DNA of 13,299 nt from Prevotellaceae bacterium (GTDB lineage: Bacteria; Bacteroidota; Bacteroidia; Bacteroidales; Paludibacteraceae), in assembly GCA_031270565.1 (NCBI GenBank), contig JAISXJ010000007.1, forward strand, positions 1 through 13,299, written 5' to 3'. Shown here piece by piece: positions 6,307 to 13,299 of the stretch. The notes beneath the pieces are model-generated. The model ran no database searches and was not told the origin of the DNA. It saw only the letters and a list, made by a program, of their open reading frames with translations. Within the stretch, counting starts at the first letter, position 1. Each line of letters starts with the position of its first letter. Both the position numbers and the translations under genes were made by a program.

Positions 6307-8415
6307 TTATTGTAAAATAAGTGATACGGTAGCGCCTTTTTGCGCCCGACTTCCCACCGGCAGCGATTGACTCACCACCGTACCGCGTCCAAAAATTTGC
6401 ACGTAAAGGTTGCGCTGTTCCATCAGATAGACGGCATCTTTTGCGCCCATCCCTACAACATTTGGCACCAGATTGTCAATCAACGGTAATTCTGCCGTGC
6501 GTACAAAAGCTGAATCGGTTTTGGTAATCACCCAGTCGGTCTGTTGTCCATTGAAATCAATATCCAGATATTGTAATGCTTTAGCAAGGGTATTCCATGA
6601 GCTGTTTTTAGTAACGGGCAGCATTGGCAGCATTGAATCTATTTTGACATCCTTTATGCTCAGAAAATTGTTTTGAGCATAAACCCGTTCTGCAATTTGC
6701 TTGAAAACCATGCCGCTTGTTGCCCCGTAAACACCACGACTAAGCATCACAACGATACAGGAATACTGCGGATTATCAGCAGGGAAATAGCCACAAAACG
6801 AGGCTTGATGTGTTTTCTGTTTACTTCCACCGTAGTTCACCTGCGCTGTTCCGGTTTTGCCCGCAATCGCAACCCGCGTTGAACGCACCTGAGCGTATCC
6901 CGTACCGTGTTTATCGTTGACAACAGCTTCGAGCATTGCGCGAATAGCCGTTAATGTTTTCGAGGAACAGATAGAAGAGTTAACTACTTCCGTGTCAAAT
7001 GTCTGTATGTTTTGTCCGTTGCCGACGATAGCTTTCACAAAATGCGGATTCACCATTTTTCCGTCGTTGGCAATGGCGTTGTAGAATCGCAGTGTATAGA
7101 TTGGCGGCAACTGCGTTTCATAACCTATTGACATCCACGGCAGAGCGGTCGGCGACCAGTTGCTTAGGTCTTTTTCAGGACGGCGAATATTGGGCTTCCC
7201 AGCGCCGGGTATCTCTATTTGCATAGGCTCTTGCAGTTTGATTTTATAGATGCCATCTACAAATTCTTCGGGCTTTTTCCTGTAATAACCGTCAATAAGA
7301 TTGGACATGCCGATATTTGACGAGCGTGCCAATACTTCGGTAGCAGTGATTCGCCCATTGAAGTGGGTATCAGTCATACTGTCGTATGGCGAAAAAGAGG
7401 CGTCAATGGTATCTGTGGGCGTTACAATGTCATTCTCCAATGCCACCATCATTGACACGGTTTTAAAGGTAGACCCCGGTTCCGTCAGGTCGGAAACAGC
7501 CATATTCTCATATTCTTTGTAGTTGCCGGATGCTGTCAGCGAAAGATTGGCGCACGCACGAATTTCCCCTGTTTTTACATCCATCACAAGGGCGCAGCCG
7601 CGCTCGGCGCCTATTCTGCGCATCTGTTCAAGCAATGCCTGCGAGGTAATATCCTGAATATCCATATCAAGAGTGGTAATTATATCCGCGCCATCAACAG
7701 GCTCTTTGATAGAAAAATAGTTCCATGAAGTTCCCACTAACTTAGCCTGTTCCAGTCCGGCTTGTCCGCGCAGCAACGAATCGAAAAACCGTTCTATTCC
7801 ATAGATACCGCCACCTCTGGTGCGGTCGGCGTAAACCGCACCGATAGTGCGCTTAGCCAGCGGGTCAAACGGACAAATCCGTGTGGTAAATTCATCCGGT
7901 ATCAATCCGCTGCCATTCCGCCCTGCACGGAAAAGCGGCATCTTTTTAACATCTTCCAAATCGCTGTACGTAAGAATATTGGGATAAACTCTGAAACGGC
8001 TGTCTTTGCGTTTATAGGCTTGCACAAGTGCGTGCTTGTATGCGGCGGCGGTGCGGTCGCCGAACTTGCGCGACAGGCAGTAAGCCAGAGAATCAACGTT
8101 CTTGTCAAAAAATGTTTTCTTTTCGTTTTTCTTTTCTTTCCGGTGCAGCGCCGGCGCACGCATATCCATAACCAGGTAATAGTATGGTGTGGTACTTGCC
8201 AGCAGTTTCATATCGTGCGAATAGATATTTCCCCGATTTGGATAGACAGGGCGATCCGGACGTTTGCGATTCAGTTCTTGTTCCAGTGCAAGCCACTCCT
8301 TGCCCTCCACACTCTGAATATGGAAAATCCGGTAGAATGCCACGGCAAACAACAGAACCATAACAAAGTAGATTATGCCAAATCGCGTCAATATTTTAGT
8401 ACGTATGGATAACAT
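6307..8415 (-). CDS. ftsI: Division transpeptidase (class B penicillin-binding protein) with C-terminal PASTA domain
   Basis: This 702-residue enzyme crosslinks septal peptidoglycan in the periplasm and is a target of beta-lactams. A single N-terminal membrane anchor spans about 13-31. The PBP dimerisation domain begins with RPVYPNRGNIY (55-65) and runs to about 230. The transpeptidase domain has all three active-site motifs: STFK (315-318, Ser315 as nucleophile), SSN (365-367) and KTG (520-522). The end, from about 648 (VPNVVGMGAKDAV) to LILQ, forms one PASTA domain, as in many FtsI proteins of Bacteroidota and in Gram-positive PBP2x, whereas enterobacterial FtsI lacks it. Residues 90-105 contain a lysine-rich stretch (HRKEKKNEKK), a variable insertion. 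The gene lies 41 bases after the FtsL-like gene and should work with FtsW. Confidence 0.96.
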   Translation of the reverse strand: MLSIRTKILTRFGIIYFVMVLLFAVAFYRIFHIQSVEGKEWLALEQELNRKRPDRPVYPNRGNIYSHDMKLLASTTPYYYLVMDMRAPALHRKEKKNEKKTFFDKNVDSLAYCLSRKFGDRTAAAYKHALVQAYKRKDSRFRVYPNILTYSDLEDVKKMPLFRAGRNGSGLIPDEFTTRICPFDPLAKRTIGAVYADRTRGGGIYGIERFFDSLLRGQAGLEQAKLVGTSWNYFSIKEPVDGADIITTLDMDIQDITSQALLEQMRRIGAERGCALVMDVKTGEIRACANLSLTASGNYKEYENMAVSDLTEPGSTFKTVSMMVALENDIVTPTDTIDASFSPYDSMTDTHFNGRITATEVLARSSNIGMSNLIDGYYRKKPEEFVDGIYKIKLQEPMQIEIPGAGKPNIRRPEKDLSNWSPTALPWMSIGYETQLPPIYTLRFYNAIANDGKMVNPHFVKAIVGNGQNIQTFDTEVVNSSICSSKTLTAIRAMLEAVVNDKHGTGYAQVRSTRVAIAGKTGTAQVNYGGSKQKTHQASFCGYFPADNPQYSCIVVMLSRGVYGATSGMVFKQIAERVYAQNNFLSIKDVKIDSMLPMLPVTKNSSWNTLAKALQYLDIDFNGQQTDWVITKTDSAFVRTAELPLIDNLVPNVVGMGAKDAVYLMEQRNLYVQIFGRGTVVSQSLPVGSRAQKGATVSLILQ

Positions 8416-8456
8416 TTTCTAAAACAGGATAATTAAGTGGTGTAATTGATGGTGTA

Positions 8457-8840
8457 TCATTTTATTTCAACAGGTGGAGTAACCGATTCCTGCAATTCGC
8501 TGCCATTTTCACGCAACCGTTTGATAACAGCTGACTGATTGCTTGTCTGCATCAACTCTTTGGAGATGATTAGTGAGCGGTATTTGGCATCTTTCAACTC
8601 TTTTTTTAGTTTAATATGCTCTTTAAGTTTGGCTTCGTAAGTAAAACGATTGTTGATATAGAACAGGGCAAGAGCCGTTAAAAACAGAATAAACGGCAAC
8701 TGTTTTTGCACAAATTCTTTGGTAAGCAGATTGCCATTTACCAAATCTTTGATGCTAAAACGGCGTTGTCTCGTCTTTTTCGTTGTCTCTTCCGATGCTT
8801 CGGCGTTTTTATCAACATGCTTGCGCTTAAAAATTTTCAT
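8457..8840 (-). CDS. FtsL-like bitopic division protein
   Basis: A 127-residue protein placed between rsmH and ftsI, exactly where ftsL lies in dcw clusters. It has a lysine/arginine-rich cytoplasmic part (1-45, with KTRQRR), one membrane segment at about 50-65 (LPFILFLTALALFYI), and an extracytoplasmic helix rich in E, K and L at about 68-112 (YEAKLKEHIKLKKELKDAKY) that should form a coiled coil. This is the FtsL/DivIC architecture and matches the small FtsL-like proteins of Bacteroidota, which share little sequence with E. coli FtsL. Its expected role is to bind DivIC/FtsB and activate FtsW-FtsI. Function rests on position and architecture. The cytoplasmic tail of about 45 residues is long compared with many FtsL proteins. 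It starts 30 bases after rsmH. Confidence 0.85.
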   Translation of the reverse strand: MKIFKRKHVDKNAEASEETTKKTRQRRFSIKDLVNGNLLTKEFVQKQLPFILFLTALALFYINNRFTYEAKLKEHIKLKKELKDAKYRSLIISKELMQTSNQSAVIKRLRENGSELQESVTPPVEIK

Positions 8841-8870
8841 AATATTCCCTCCACTGTTTTCTTATGTAAT

Positions 8871-9776
8871 TTACACACGCTCGGCTGCCCGCAGTTTAGC
8901 GCTTCGGGCGCGGGGATTATTGCCAACTTCCTGATTGCCGGCAACAATCACCTTACGGTTGACGGCAATGAACGGCACGGAGGTGCGTCCATAGAAATCT
9001 TTTTCCACATTGCCTTCTATATTGCCGCTTTTGATAAAATTTTTCACCAGTCGGTCTTCGAGTGAATGATAGGTGAGCGCCACCAGCCGTCCTCCGCTGT
9101 TAAGCAGACCGGTGGTTTGCAGGAGCAAGGTTTTGAGCGCTTCCAACTCACGATTTACCTCAATGCGCAATGCCTGAAATGCCTGTGCCAACTCCTGTTT
9201 TTCGTGTTCACGCTTGCAGAGAGGGCGCAGCAGTTCAACTAATTGTGTTGTTTGCAGGAAGGGCGTATCTCCGCGCACTGCCACAATGCGGCGTGCTATC
9301 CGGCGCGACTGCCTCAACTCACCAAAATTGTAGAACAACGCAGCTAATGCCTCCTCTGTGTAACTGTTCAAAATATCCGCAGCCGAGAGTGTGGCGGCTC
9401 TGTTCATTCGCATATCAAGGCTTGTATCAAAGCGGAACGAAAAACCGCGCTCTGCCTCCTCGAAATGGTGCGACGACACACCCAAATCAACTAACAAACC
9501 ATCAATCTTTTCGATGTGATGATAGCGCAAAAAATTCTTCACAAACCGAAAATTGCTGTGAACGAAAAGAAACCGGCTGTCATCAATGCTGTTTTCTGCC
9601 GCATCCATATCTTGGTCGAATCCGATGAGTTTCCCCTTGCTGCCAAGTTGCGCCAGAATAGCACGCGAATGTCCGCCTCCGCCAAAGGTTGCGTCCACGT
9701 ACACACCATCGGGGCGAATATGAAGCGCCTCAATGACTTCGTGCAACAGTACCGGTATATGATAGGTCTCACTCAT
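8871..9776 (-). CDS. rsmH: 16S rRNA (cytosine1402-N4)-methyltransferase
   Basis: RsmH (formerly MraW) methylates N4 of C1402 in the decoding centre of 16S rRNA using S-adenosylmethionine. The 301-residue protein has HIPVLLHEVI (6-15), the AdoMet-binding loop VDATFGGGGHS (27-37), GFDQDMDA (52-59) and LLVDLGVSSHHFEEAERGFS (94-113). Further marks are LDMRMN (120-125), FQALRIEVNREL (200-211) and LTYHSLEDRLVK (234-245). It ends in the conserved NPRARSAKLRAAER (287-300). All are hallmark positions of the family and the length is standard. It starts 14 bases after mraZ and is probably cotranscribed from the promoter upstream of that gene. Confidence 0.97.
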   Translation of the reverse strand: MSETYHIPVLLHEVIEALHIRPDGVYVDATFGGGGHSRAILAQLGSKGKLIGFDQDMDAAENSIDDSRFLFVHSNFRFVKNFLRYHHIEKIDGLLVDLGVSSHHFEEAERGFSFRFDTSLDMRMNRAATLSAADILNSYTEEALAALFYNFGELRQSRRIARRIVAVRGDTPFLQTTQLVELLRPLCKREHEKQELAQAFQALRIEVNRELEALKTLLLQTTGLLNSGGRLVALTYHSLEDRLVKNFIKSGNIEGNVEKDFYGRTSVPFIAVNRKVIVAGNQEVGNNPRARSAKLRAAERV

Positions 9777-9790
9777 GGCTTGTCTTTATT

Positions 9791-10243
9791 TTAAGATGTC
9801 TTGCGGCACATTTTCTCTTTCAGACGCTGGGCAAATTCGTCGGCAGGCAGTTTGGCTGCTTCGTAGCGCTCGGCATCCCAGATGGCGATTCGGTCAATCA
9901 TCCCCACAAACAGCGCCTCCGACTGCAACCCGATGGCTTGCTGCACACGTCGGGTCAGCAGGATACGCCCCTGTCCGTCGATGTCAACCCAGTCGGCGAG
10001 CGAGGTGTACTGCGAAAGCAGCATCAGGTCATCGCTCCAGTCGTCCATTTGACGCCGTAACTCTTCCATTTTTACATTCCAGATATGTTCGGGATAAAGC
10101 ACCAGACAGGCATTTGTCAGGTCGAGCCGTGCTACAAGGCGTTCGCGTGAATCTTCCGGCAACAACCGCCTGTAGGCAGCAGGAAGAGCCACACGTCCCT
10201 TTGCATCAATTTTCGATTTTATACTGCCTATATATGTTGACAT
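9791..10243 (-). CDS. mraZ: MraZ, AbrB-fold transcriptional regulator of the dcw cluster
   Basis: MraZ heads dcw clusters and, where studied, binds repeated TGGG-type boxes upstream of its own gene to control the operon. The 150-residue protein contains two SpoVT/AbrB-like units. The first has KIDAKGRVALPAAYR (11-25) and the second DIDGQGRILLTRRV (87-100); both show the D-x-(K/Q)-G-R signature. The N-terminus YIGSIKSKID is typical, so the start at 10243 is secure. It is the first gene of the minus-strand operon. Two box-like repeats lie 73-87 bases upstream of the start codon, consistent with autoregulation. The C-terminal tail (KEKMCRKTS) is basic. Confidence 0.96.
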   Translation of the reverse strand: MSTYIGSIKSKIDAKGRVALPAAYRRLLPEDSRERLVARLDLTNACLVLYPEHIWNVKMEELRRQMDDWSDDLMLLSQYTSLADWVDIDGQGRILLTRRVQQAIGLQSEALFVGMIDRIAIWDAERYEAAKLPADEFAQRLKEKMCRKTS

Positions 10244-10289
10244 AATTTCAGATGTTCGGAATGAAAATGCGACTGTTTATTTCAGGGTG

Positions 10290-10297
10290 TAAAGATA
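10290..10297 (-). promoter_or_regulatory. Possible -7 element of the mraZ operon promoter
   Basis: The minus strand reads TATCTTTA here, five of six fixed positions of the Bacteroidota -7 consensus TAnnTTTG. It lies about 47 bases before the mraZ start codon. No clear TTTG is seen where the -33 element should be (about 10317-10323); that place is taken by the MraZ-box-like repeats. Confidence 0.4.
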
Positions 10298-10315
10298 AGG
10301 CATAAAACTTTAATT

Positions 10316-10330
10316 CCCCACATTTCCCCA
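10316..10330 (-). promoter_or_regulatory. MraZ box pair (operator) upstream of mraZ
   Basis: On the minus strand TGGGG occurs at 10330-10326 and again at 10320-10316, exactly ten bases apart, each followed by AA. Direct repeats of TGGGN separated by five bases are the known binding site of MraZ in other bacteria, usually three or four copies. I find two clear copies here and no third at ten-base spacing on either side. The pair covers the expected -33 region of the promoter, as expected for autorepression. Confidence 0.7.
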
Positions 10331-10560
10331 CTAAAAACTTTTCAACAGGTAATCTTTGAAGAATTAACCTATAATAAACCGTTTACTAACATTTTTATAA
10401 CAAATAAGATAGTGTATAAACAGCGACAGGAAATTATTCAATTAGCTAATTATTATACATTTATTTCAAACATACTTTCAGGTGGGGCAAGATGTGGAAA
10501 GATTGAAGACTTTTTCCTGCAATCGGTTAATTTTTCAATCATTTATTTTTGATAAAACAG

Positions 10561-10568
10561 TATCTTTG
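10561..10568 (+). promoter_or_regulatory. Bacteroidota-type -7 promoter element for the TonB-dependent receptor gene
   Basis: TATCTTTG is an exact match to the Bacteroidota -7 consensus TAnnTTTG. A T-rich stretch (TTTTTC at 10531-10536) stands roughly where a -33 element would be, but without a perfect TTTG. Transcription would start some 5-8 bases after the element, leaving a leader of only about 10-15 bases before the ATG at 10587. This placement decides the start codon of the receptor gene. Confidence 0.65.
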
Positions 10569-10586
10569 CGCCAAAAAAATCAAGCT

Positions 10587-12551
10587 ATGCCATATTTTAT
10601 AAAACAGAACTCTCTTTTGACAAAACCGGCGGTCATTGCATTGGCGCTTATTATTATGAGTACACCGTATCTGCAGGCGCAAACCGACACCACGCAGAAC
10701 GTGGCGCTCGAACAGATTGATGTGCTTGGTCAGTATTCCGGAATAGCCCCCGAAAAATTGCATGTGGTGCATATCCTTTCCCGTGAAAATATCGCCTCTT
10801 TGCCGGTGCAGAATATTAACGAACTGCTGGATTATCTGCCCGGTGTGGACATTCGCCAGCGTGGTGCAAACGGCGTACAGGCTGACATCTCAATACGGGG
10901 CGGCTCTTTTGATCAGGTATTGATACTCCTGAACGGCGTTAATATCACCGACCCGCAGACGGGACACCTGAACCTTGACATTCCCGTTGACCTCCACGCC
11001 ATCGACCGCATAGAACTGTTGCAGGGAACTGCGATGAATATCTTTGGTTTGTCGGCGTTCAGCGGGGCTGTGAATATTATCACCGGAGAAAGTGAAAAAC
11101 GCGCAGTGGACGCTTCTCTGTCGGGGGGAAATTACGGACTGTTTATGCCTTCGCTAAGCGGCGGTTACTCCACCAAACACTGGAAATGGACAGGCTCAAT
11201 GTCGCACAGTGAGTCGAGCGGCTTCCGTGAAAATACCGACAGCCGTACATCCAATATTTTTCTACAGTCTTCATACCGCCACGCAAACATTGGCTCGTTT
11301 GATATGCAAATCGGCGGTCAGACAAAGGCTTTCGGGGCAAATGCTTTCTATGCGCTTAAATATCCCAATCAGTTTGAAGAGACCCAAACGCTGTTAGGGT
11401 CGTTGCAGTGGAAAAAGAAGATTACCAACCTGATGCTGTCGGCTTCCGGCTTTTTCCGAATCCATAAAGACCGCTTTGAACTGTTTCGCGCTATGCAGAA
11501 TGTTCCAAGCTGGTACACTTTTCATAATTATCACCTTACCCACACAACCGGCGGTAATATCAAGGGAGATTATTTGTGGCGGTGGGGACAGACCGCTGTC
11601 GGTGTGGAACTGCGCAACGAACATATTTTCAGCAATGTTCTTGGCGACCCCGTCAACACGCCCAAACAGGTCAAAGGAGAGGATGCCATCTTCTATACCC
11701 ACGCAAAAAACCGTTTAAATATCAATTATTTTGTGCAACAAACCGTTTATATCTCACGTCTTACTGCTTCTGTGGGACTGTCGGGCAACTATAATTCTAT
11801 GTTCAAAAATAATTTCTGTTACGGTGCAAGCATCGGATATGCGTTTACGCAGGCGATGCGGGCGTGGACAAATCTCAACAGGTCGTTGCGCCTGCCTACG
11901 TTTGTCGACCTCTACTACCAAAGCGCCACGCAGGAGAGCAATCCCGACATCCGTCCCGAAGAGGCGCTTACGGCGGAACTTGGATGGCGATGGAAGGGAC
12001 GCGGCATCCATACGTCGCTTTCCGGATATTACCGTACGGGACGCAACCTGATTGACTGGATAAAAACCTCTGCCGACGAGCCAAAATGGCGCAGCATGAA
12101 CCATACGCGGGTAGATGCTGTCGGCTTTGAGTTGGTTGTCGGCTACAGTTACGGCTGCTGGCTGAAAAATATTGAAGCCGGCTACAGCTATACCCGACTG
12201 GACAAGGCGGCTGATGTATTGCTTTCTAAATACGCGCTGGATTACCTGAAACATAAATTCGTATTATCGCTTGGACACGGCATCTACGGCGGTTTCGGGG
12301 GCAGCTGGCAACTCTCCTTCCAAAGTCGTGAGGGCAATTACAGCAATGTGGCAGATGAAGTGGTTGCCTATACGCCGTTTTGTCTGCTTGACGGGCGGCT
12401 GTACTGGCAAAATGCTCGCGTGAATATCTTTGTGGAAGGCGCAAACCTGCTGAATACAAATTATTACGATTATGGAGGCATTATACAACCCCCACGCTGG
12501 CTTAAGGCAGGCATTGCCGTAAAACTAAATCTGGAAAACGCAAAAAAATAA
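10587..12551 (+). CDS. TonB-dependent outer-membrane receptor, BtuB-like
   Basis: A 654-residue outer-membrane receptor using energy from TonB to import a scarce ligand (cobalamin, iron chelate or similar; not readable from sequence). A signal peptide covers about 1-31 (cut after LQA). A possible TonB box lies in ALEQIDVLGQ (40-49). The plug domain spans about 55-168 with LDYLPGVDIRQRG (81-93), ISIRGGSFDQVLILLNGV (101-118) and ELLQGTAMNIFG (143-154), ending AFSGAVNIITG. A beta-barrel fills the rest and closes with the strand WLKAGIAVKLNL. There is no carboxypeptidase-like N-terminal domain and no SusD gene, so it is not a typical SusC. A longer frame opens at GTG 10482, but the extra 35 residues would put the signal peptide inside the protein, and the promoter element at 10561 lies within them. 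It is divergent from mraZ and followed by a terminator. Confidence 0.9.
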   Translation: MPYFIKQNSLLTKPAVIALALIIMSTPYLQAQTDTTQNVALEQIDVLGQYSGIAPEKLHVVHILSRENIASLPVQNINELLDYLPGVDIRQRGANGVQADISIRGGSFDQVLILLNGVNITDPQTGHLNLDIPVDLHAIDRIELLQGTAMNIFGLSAFSGAVNIITGESEKRAVDASLSGGNYGLFMPSLSGGYSTKHWKWTGSMSHSESSGFRENTDSRTSNIFLQSSYRHANIGSFDMQIGGQTKAFGANAFYALKYPNQFEETQTLLGSLQWKKKITNLMLSASGFFRIHKDRFELFRAMQNVPSWYTFHNYHLTHTTGGNIKGDYLWRWGQTAVGVELRNEHIFSNVLGDPVNTPKQVKGEDAIFYTHAKNRLNINYFVQQTVYISRLTASVGLSGNYNSMFKNNFCYGASIGYAFTQAMRAWTNLNRSLRLPTFVDLYYQSATQESNPDIRPEEALTAELGWRWKGRGIHTSLSGYYRTGRNLIDWIKTSADEPKWRSMNHTRVDAVGFELVVGYSYGCWLKNIEAGYSYTRLDKAADVLLSKYALDYLKHKFVLSLGHGIYGGFGGSWQLSFQSREGNYSNVADEVVAYTPFCLLDGRLYWQNARVNIFVEGANLLNTNYYDYGGIIQPPRWLKAGIAVKLNLENAKK

Positions 12552-12573
12552 GACATTCTTTTCTTCTGTCTTA
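12549..12573 (+). repeat. Perfect inverted repeat overlapping the receptor stop codon
   Basis: TAAGACA at 12549-12555 is repeated as TGTCTTA at 12567-12573, a perfect 7-bp stem with an 11-base pyrimidine loop. The left arm begins with the stop codon of the receptor gene. It lies 17 bases ahead of the terminator hairpin. It may stabilise the 3' end of the message or be a small protein-binding palindrome. Confidence 0.4.
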
Positions 12574-12588
12574 CGCCACTGCAAAAAC

Positions 12589-12620
12589 AAAAAAGCCCCC
12601 ATCGCTGGAGGCTTTTGTTT
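12589..12620. terminator. Bidirectional rho-independent terminator between convergent genes
   Basis: Bases 12591-12601 pair with 12606-12616 (AAAAGCC and GGCTTTT arms, one C-A mismatch, then CCA with TGG) around a four-base loop. On the plus strand the stem runs into TTTTGTTTTGT; on the minus strand it runs into TTTTTTGTTTTTG. It therefore serves both the receptor gene and the convergent FISUMP gene that ends at 12637. Confidence 0.85.
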
Positions 12621-12636
12621 TGTCTTGGAGAGACTG

Positions 12637-13299
12637 TTACTCCGCTACGCACCGCACGCCAAAGCCGTTCGCGCGGCCGTAGGTGTAGACGGAGGTGAGA
12701 CAGTGGCCGTCTTCGAAGTTCGGGTAACGAGTGCTGATGTCGGTAACTGTACTACTCCAGTAGTGTCCGGAGTAGCCGGTATAGGCGAACGAACCATTTT
12801 CGCGATAGTGAAACCCTTCGGCGGGAAGGAAGAGGAGAGGCTCGGGGGCAGTAGCGGCGTATAAAGGTCTGGTATAGTCGGGATTGCCGCCATTGTCAAA
12901 ATAACCGCTTACACCAATAGCAGCCTCCCAGTCAGCTGTTTTGTAAACAGCATAACCGCTTCGATCGCCAGTAGCCCAAGTATCTGTAGAAGCCAGACCA
13001 TTTTCAACGCGAACCCAGGTCAGAGGAGCGTTTGTGTTGCCGTTGGTCAAAGTGCTAAGAGATTTATAGTACTCTGTTTCTAAGATCAAAAAATCACCTC
13101 CAGCAGTTTGAGGAGCGTTGCAGCCGTAATCACAAAGCCGCTCCCATTCGTCCTGAGTAGGAATACGCCAACCGAGAGGGCAGGGGTCATTGACGGTTTT
13201 AACAGGTTTTTGATAATATCCTCCAGAACCCGGCACAGCGCCACCATCATCAGAACCAAAGTTATAGTTAATTAACTGACCGTTACCCCAAAGAGTGTT
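12637..13299 (-). CDS. FISUMP-domain surface protein, C-terminal part
   Basis: The frame is open to the right edge of the window; 220 residues before the stop are visible and the true start lies outside. An internal GTG at 13236 is not a likely start because coding sequence (LWGNGQLINYNFGSDDGG) continues upstream. I recognise the Fibrobacter succinogenes major paralogous domain: DPCPLGWRIPTQDEWERLC, then FLPAEGFHYR and SGHYWSSTV, closing with ANGFGVRCVAE. The two cysteines near the start and the one near the end (CPLGW and VRCV) are typical. Such domains occur in many paralogous secreted or lipid-anchored proteins of Bacteroidota and Fibrobacter; their function is unknown. It converges on the receptor gene and shares its terminator. 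Confidence 0.85.
   Translation of the reverse strand, partial: NTLWGNGQLINYNFGSDDGGAVPGSGGYYQKPVKTVNDPCPLGWRIPTQDEWERLCDYGCNAPQTAGGDFLILETEYYKSLSTLTNGNTNAPLTWVRVENGLASTDTWATGDRSGYAVYKTADWEAAIGVSGYFDNGGNPDYTRPLYAATAPEPLLFLPAEGFHYRENGSFAYTGYSGHYWSSTVTDISTRYPNFEDGHCLTSVYTYGRANGFGVRCVAE

Noticed and set aside
7762..8412. 216-codon open frame on the plus strand
   Set aside because: It lies wholly antisense to the ftsI coding region, whose motifs are unambiguous, and shows no domain of its own.
10482..10586. N-terminal extension of the receptor from GTG 10482
   Set aside because: It contains the promoter element and would displace the signal peptide from the N-terminus.
12625..12864. 79-codon plus-strand frame after the receptor terminator
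   Set aside because: Antisense to the clear FISUMP coding sequence.
1..13299. CRISPR array, tRNA, rRNA or insertion sequence
   Set aside because: No spaced repeat array, cloverleaf, rRNA block, transposase motif or terminal inverted repeat pair was seen on reading both strands.

Overview
The window is most likely from a member of the Bacteroidota, probably order Bacteroidales. The reasons are the gene order of its division and cell-wall (dcw) cluster, a small FtsL-like protein in place of classical FtsL, a Bacteroidota-type promoter -7 element (TAnnTTTG) before the outer-membrane receptor gene, little sign of Shine-Dalgarno sequences, and a FISUMP-type (Fibrobacter succinogenes major paralogous domain) surface protein at the right edge. 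Genus cannot be read from the sequence.

Layout. (1) Positions 1-450, plus strand: the 3' end of a HigB-type toxin gene overlapping a complete HigA-type antitoxin gene. (2) Positions 451-842: a gap without an intact gene. It holds a hairpin terminator that serves mainly the minus strand, and a short degenerate piece that reads like the N-terminal part of MreB, with two stop codons in frame. (3) Positions 843-10243, minus strand: a compact dcw operon in transcription order mraZ, rsmH, ftsL-like, ftsI (with PASTA domain), murE, mraY, murD, ftsW. Most junctions are 14-41 bases; the exception is a 149-base gap between mraY and murD. (4) Positions 10244-10586: a divergent regulatory region with two MraZ-box-like repeats ten bases apart in front of mraZ and a promoter-like element for the opposite gene. 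(5) Positions 10587-12551, plus strand: a BtuB-like TonB-dependent outer-membrane receptor gene, followed by an inverted repeat and a bidirectional terminator. (6) Positions 12637-13299, minus strand: the C-terminal part of a FISUMP-domain protein running off the window.

How the genes work together. MurE and MurD add the third and second residues of the peptidoglycan stem peptide in the cytoplasm. MraY moves the finished UDP-muramyl pentapeptide onto the lipid carrier. FtsW polymerises the lipid-linked precursor and FtsI crosslinks it at the septum, with the FtsL-like protein as the expected membrane partner. MraZ (regulator) and RsmH (16S rRNA methyltransferase) head the operon as in most bacteria. 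The usual downstream genes murG, murC, ftsQ, ftsA and ftsZ do not follow ftsW here. The cluster stops at a region with gene debris, a terminator and a toxin-antitoxin pair, which suggests a rearrangement breakpoint.

No CRISPR array, tRNA, rRNA, insertion sequence or clearly new multi-gene system was seen. The most unusual items are the mreB-like remnant at the broken end of the dcw cluster, the MraZ-box-like repeats over the presumed mraZ promoter, and the mraY-murD gap with a small ORF.
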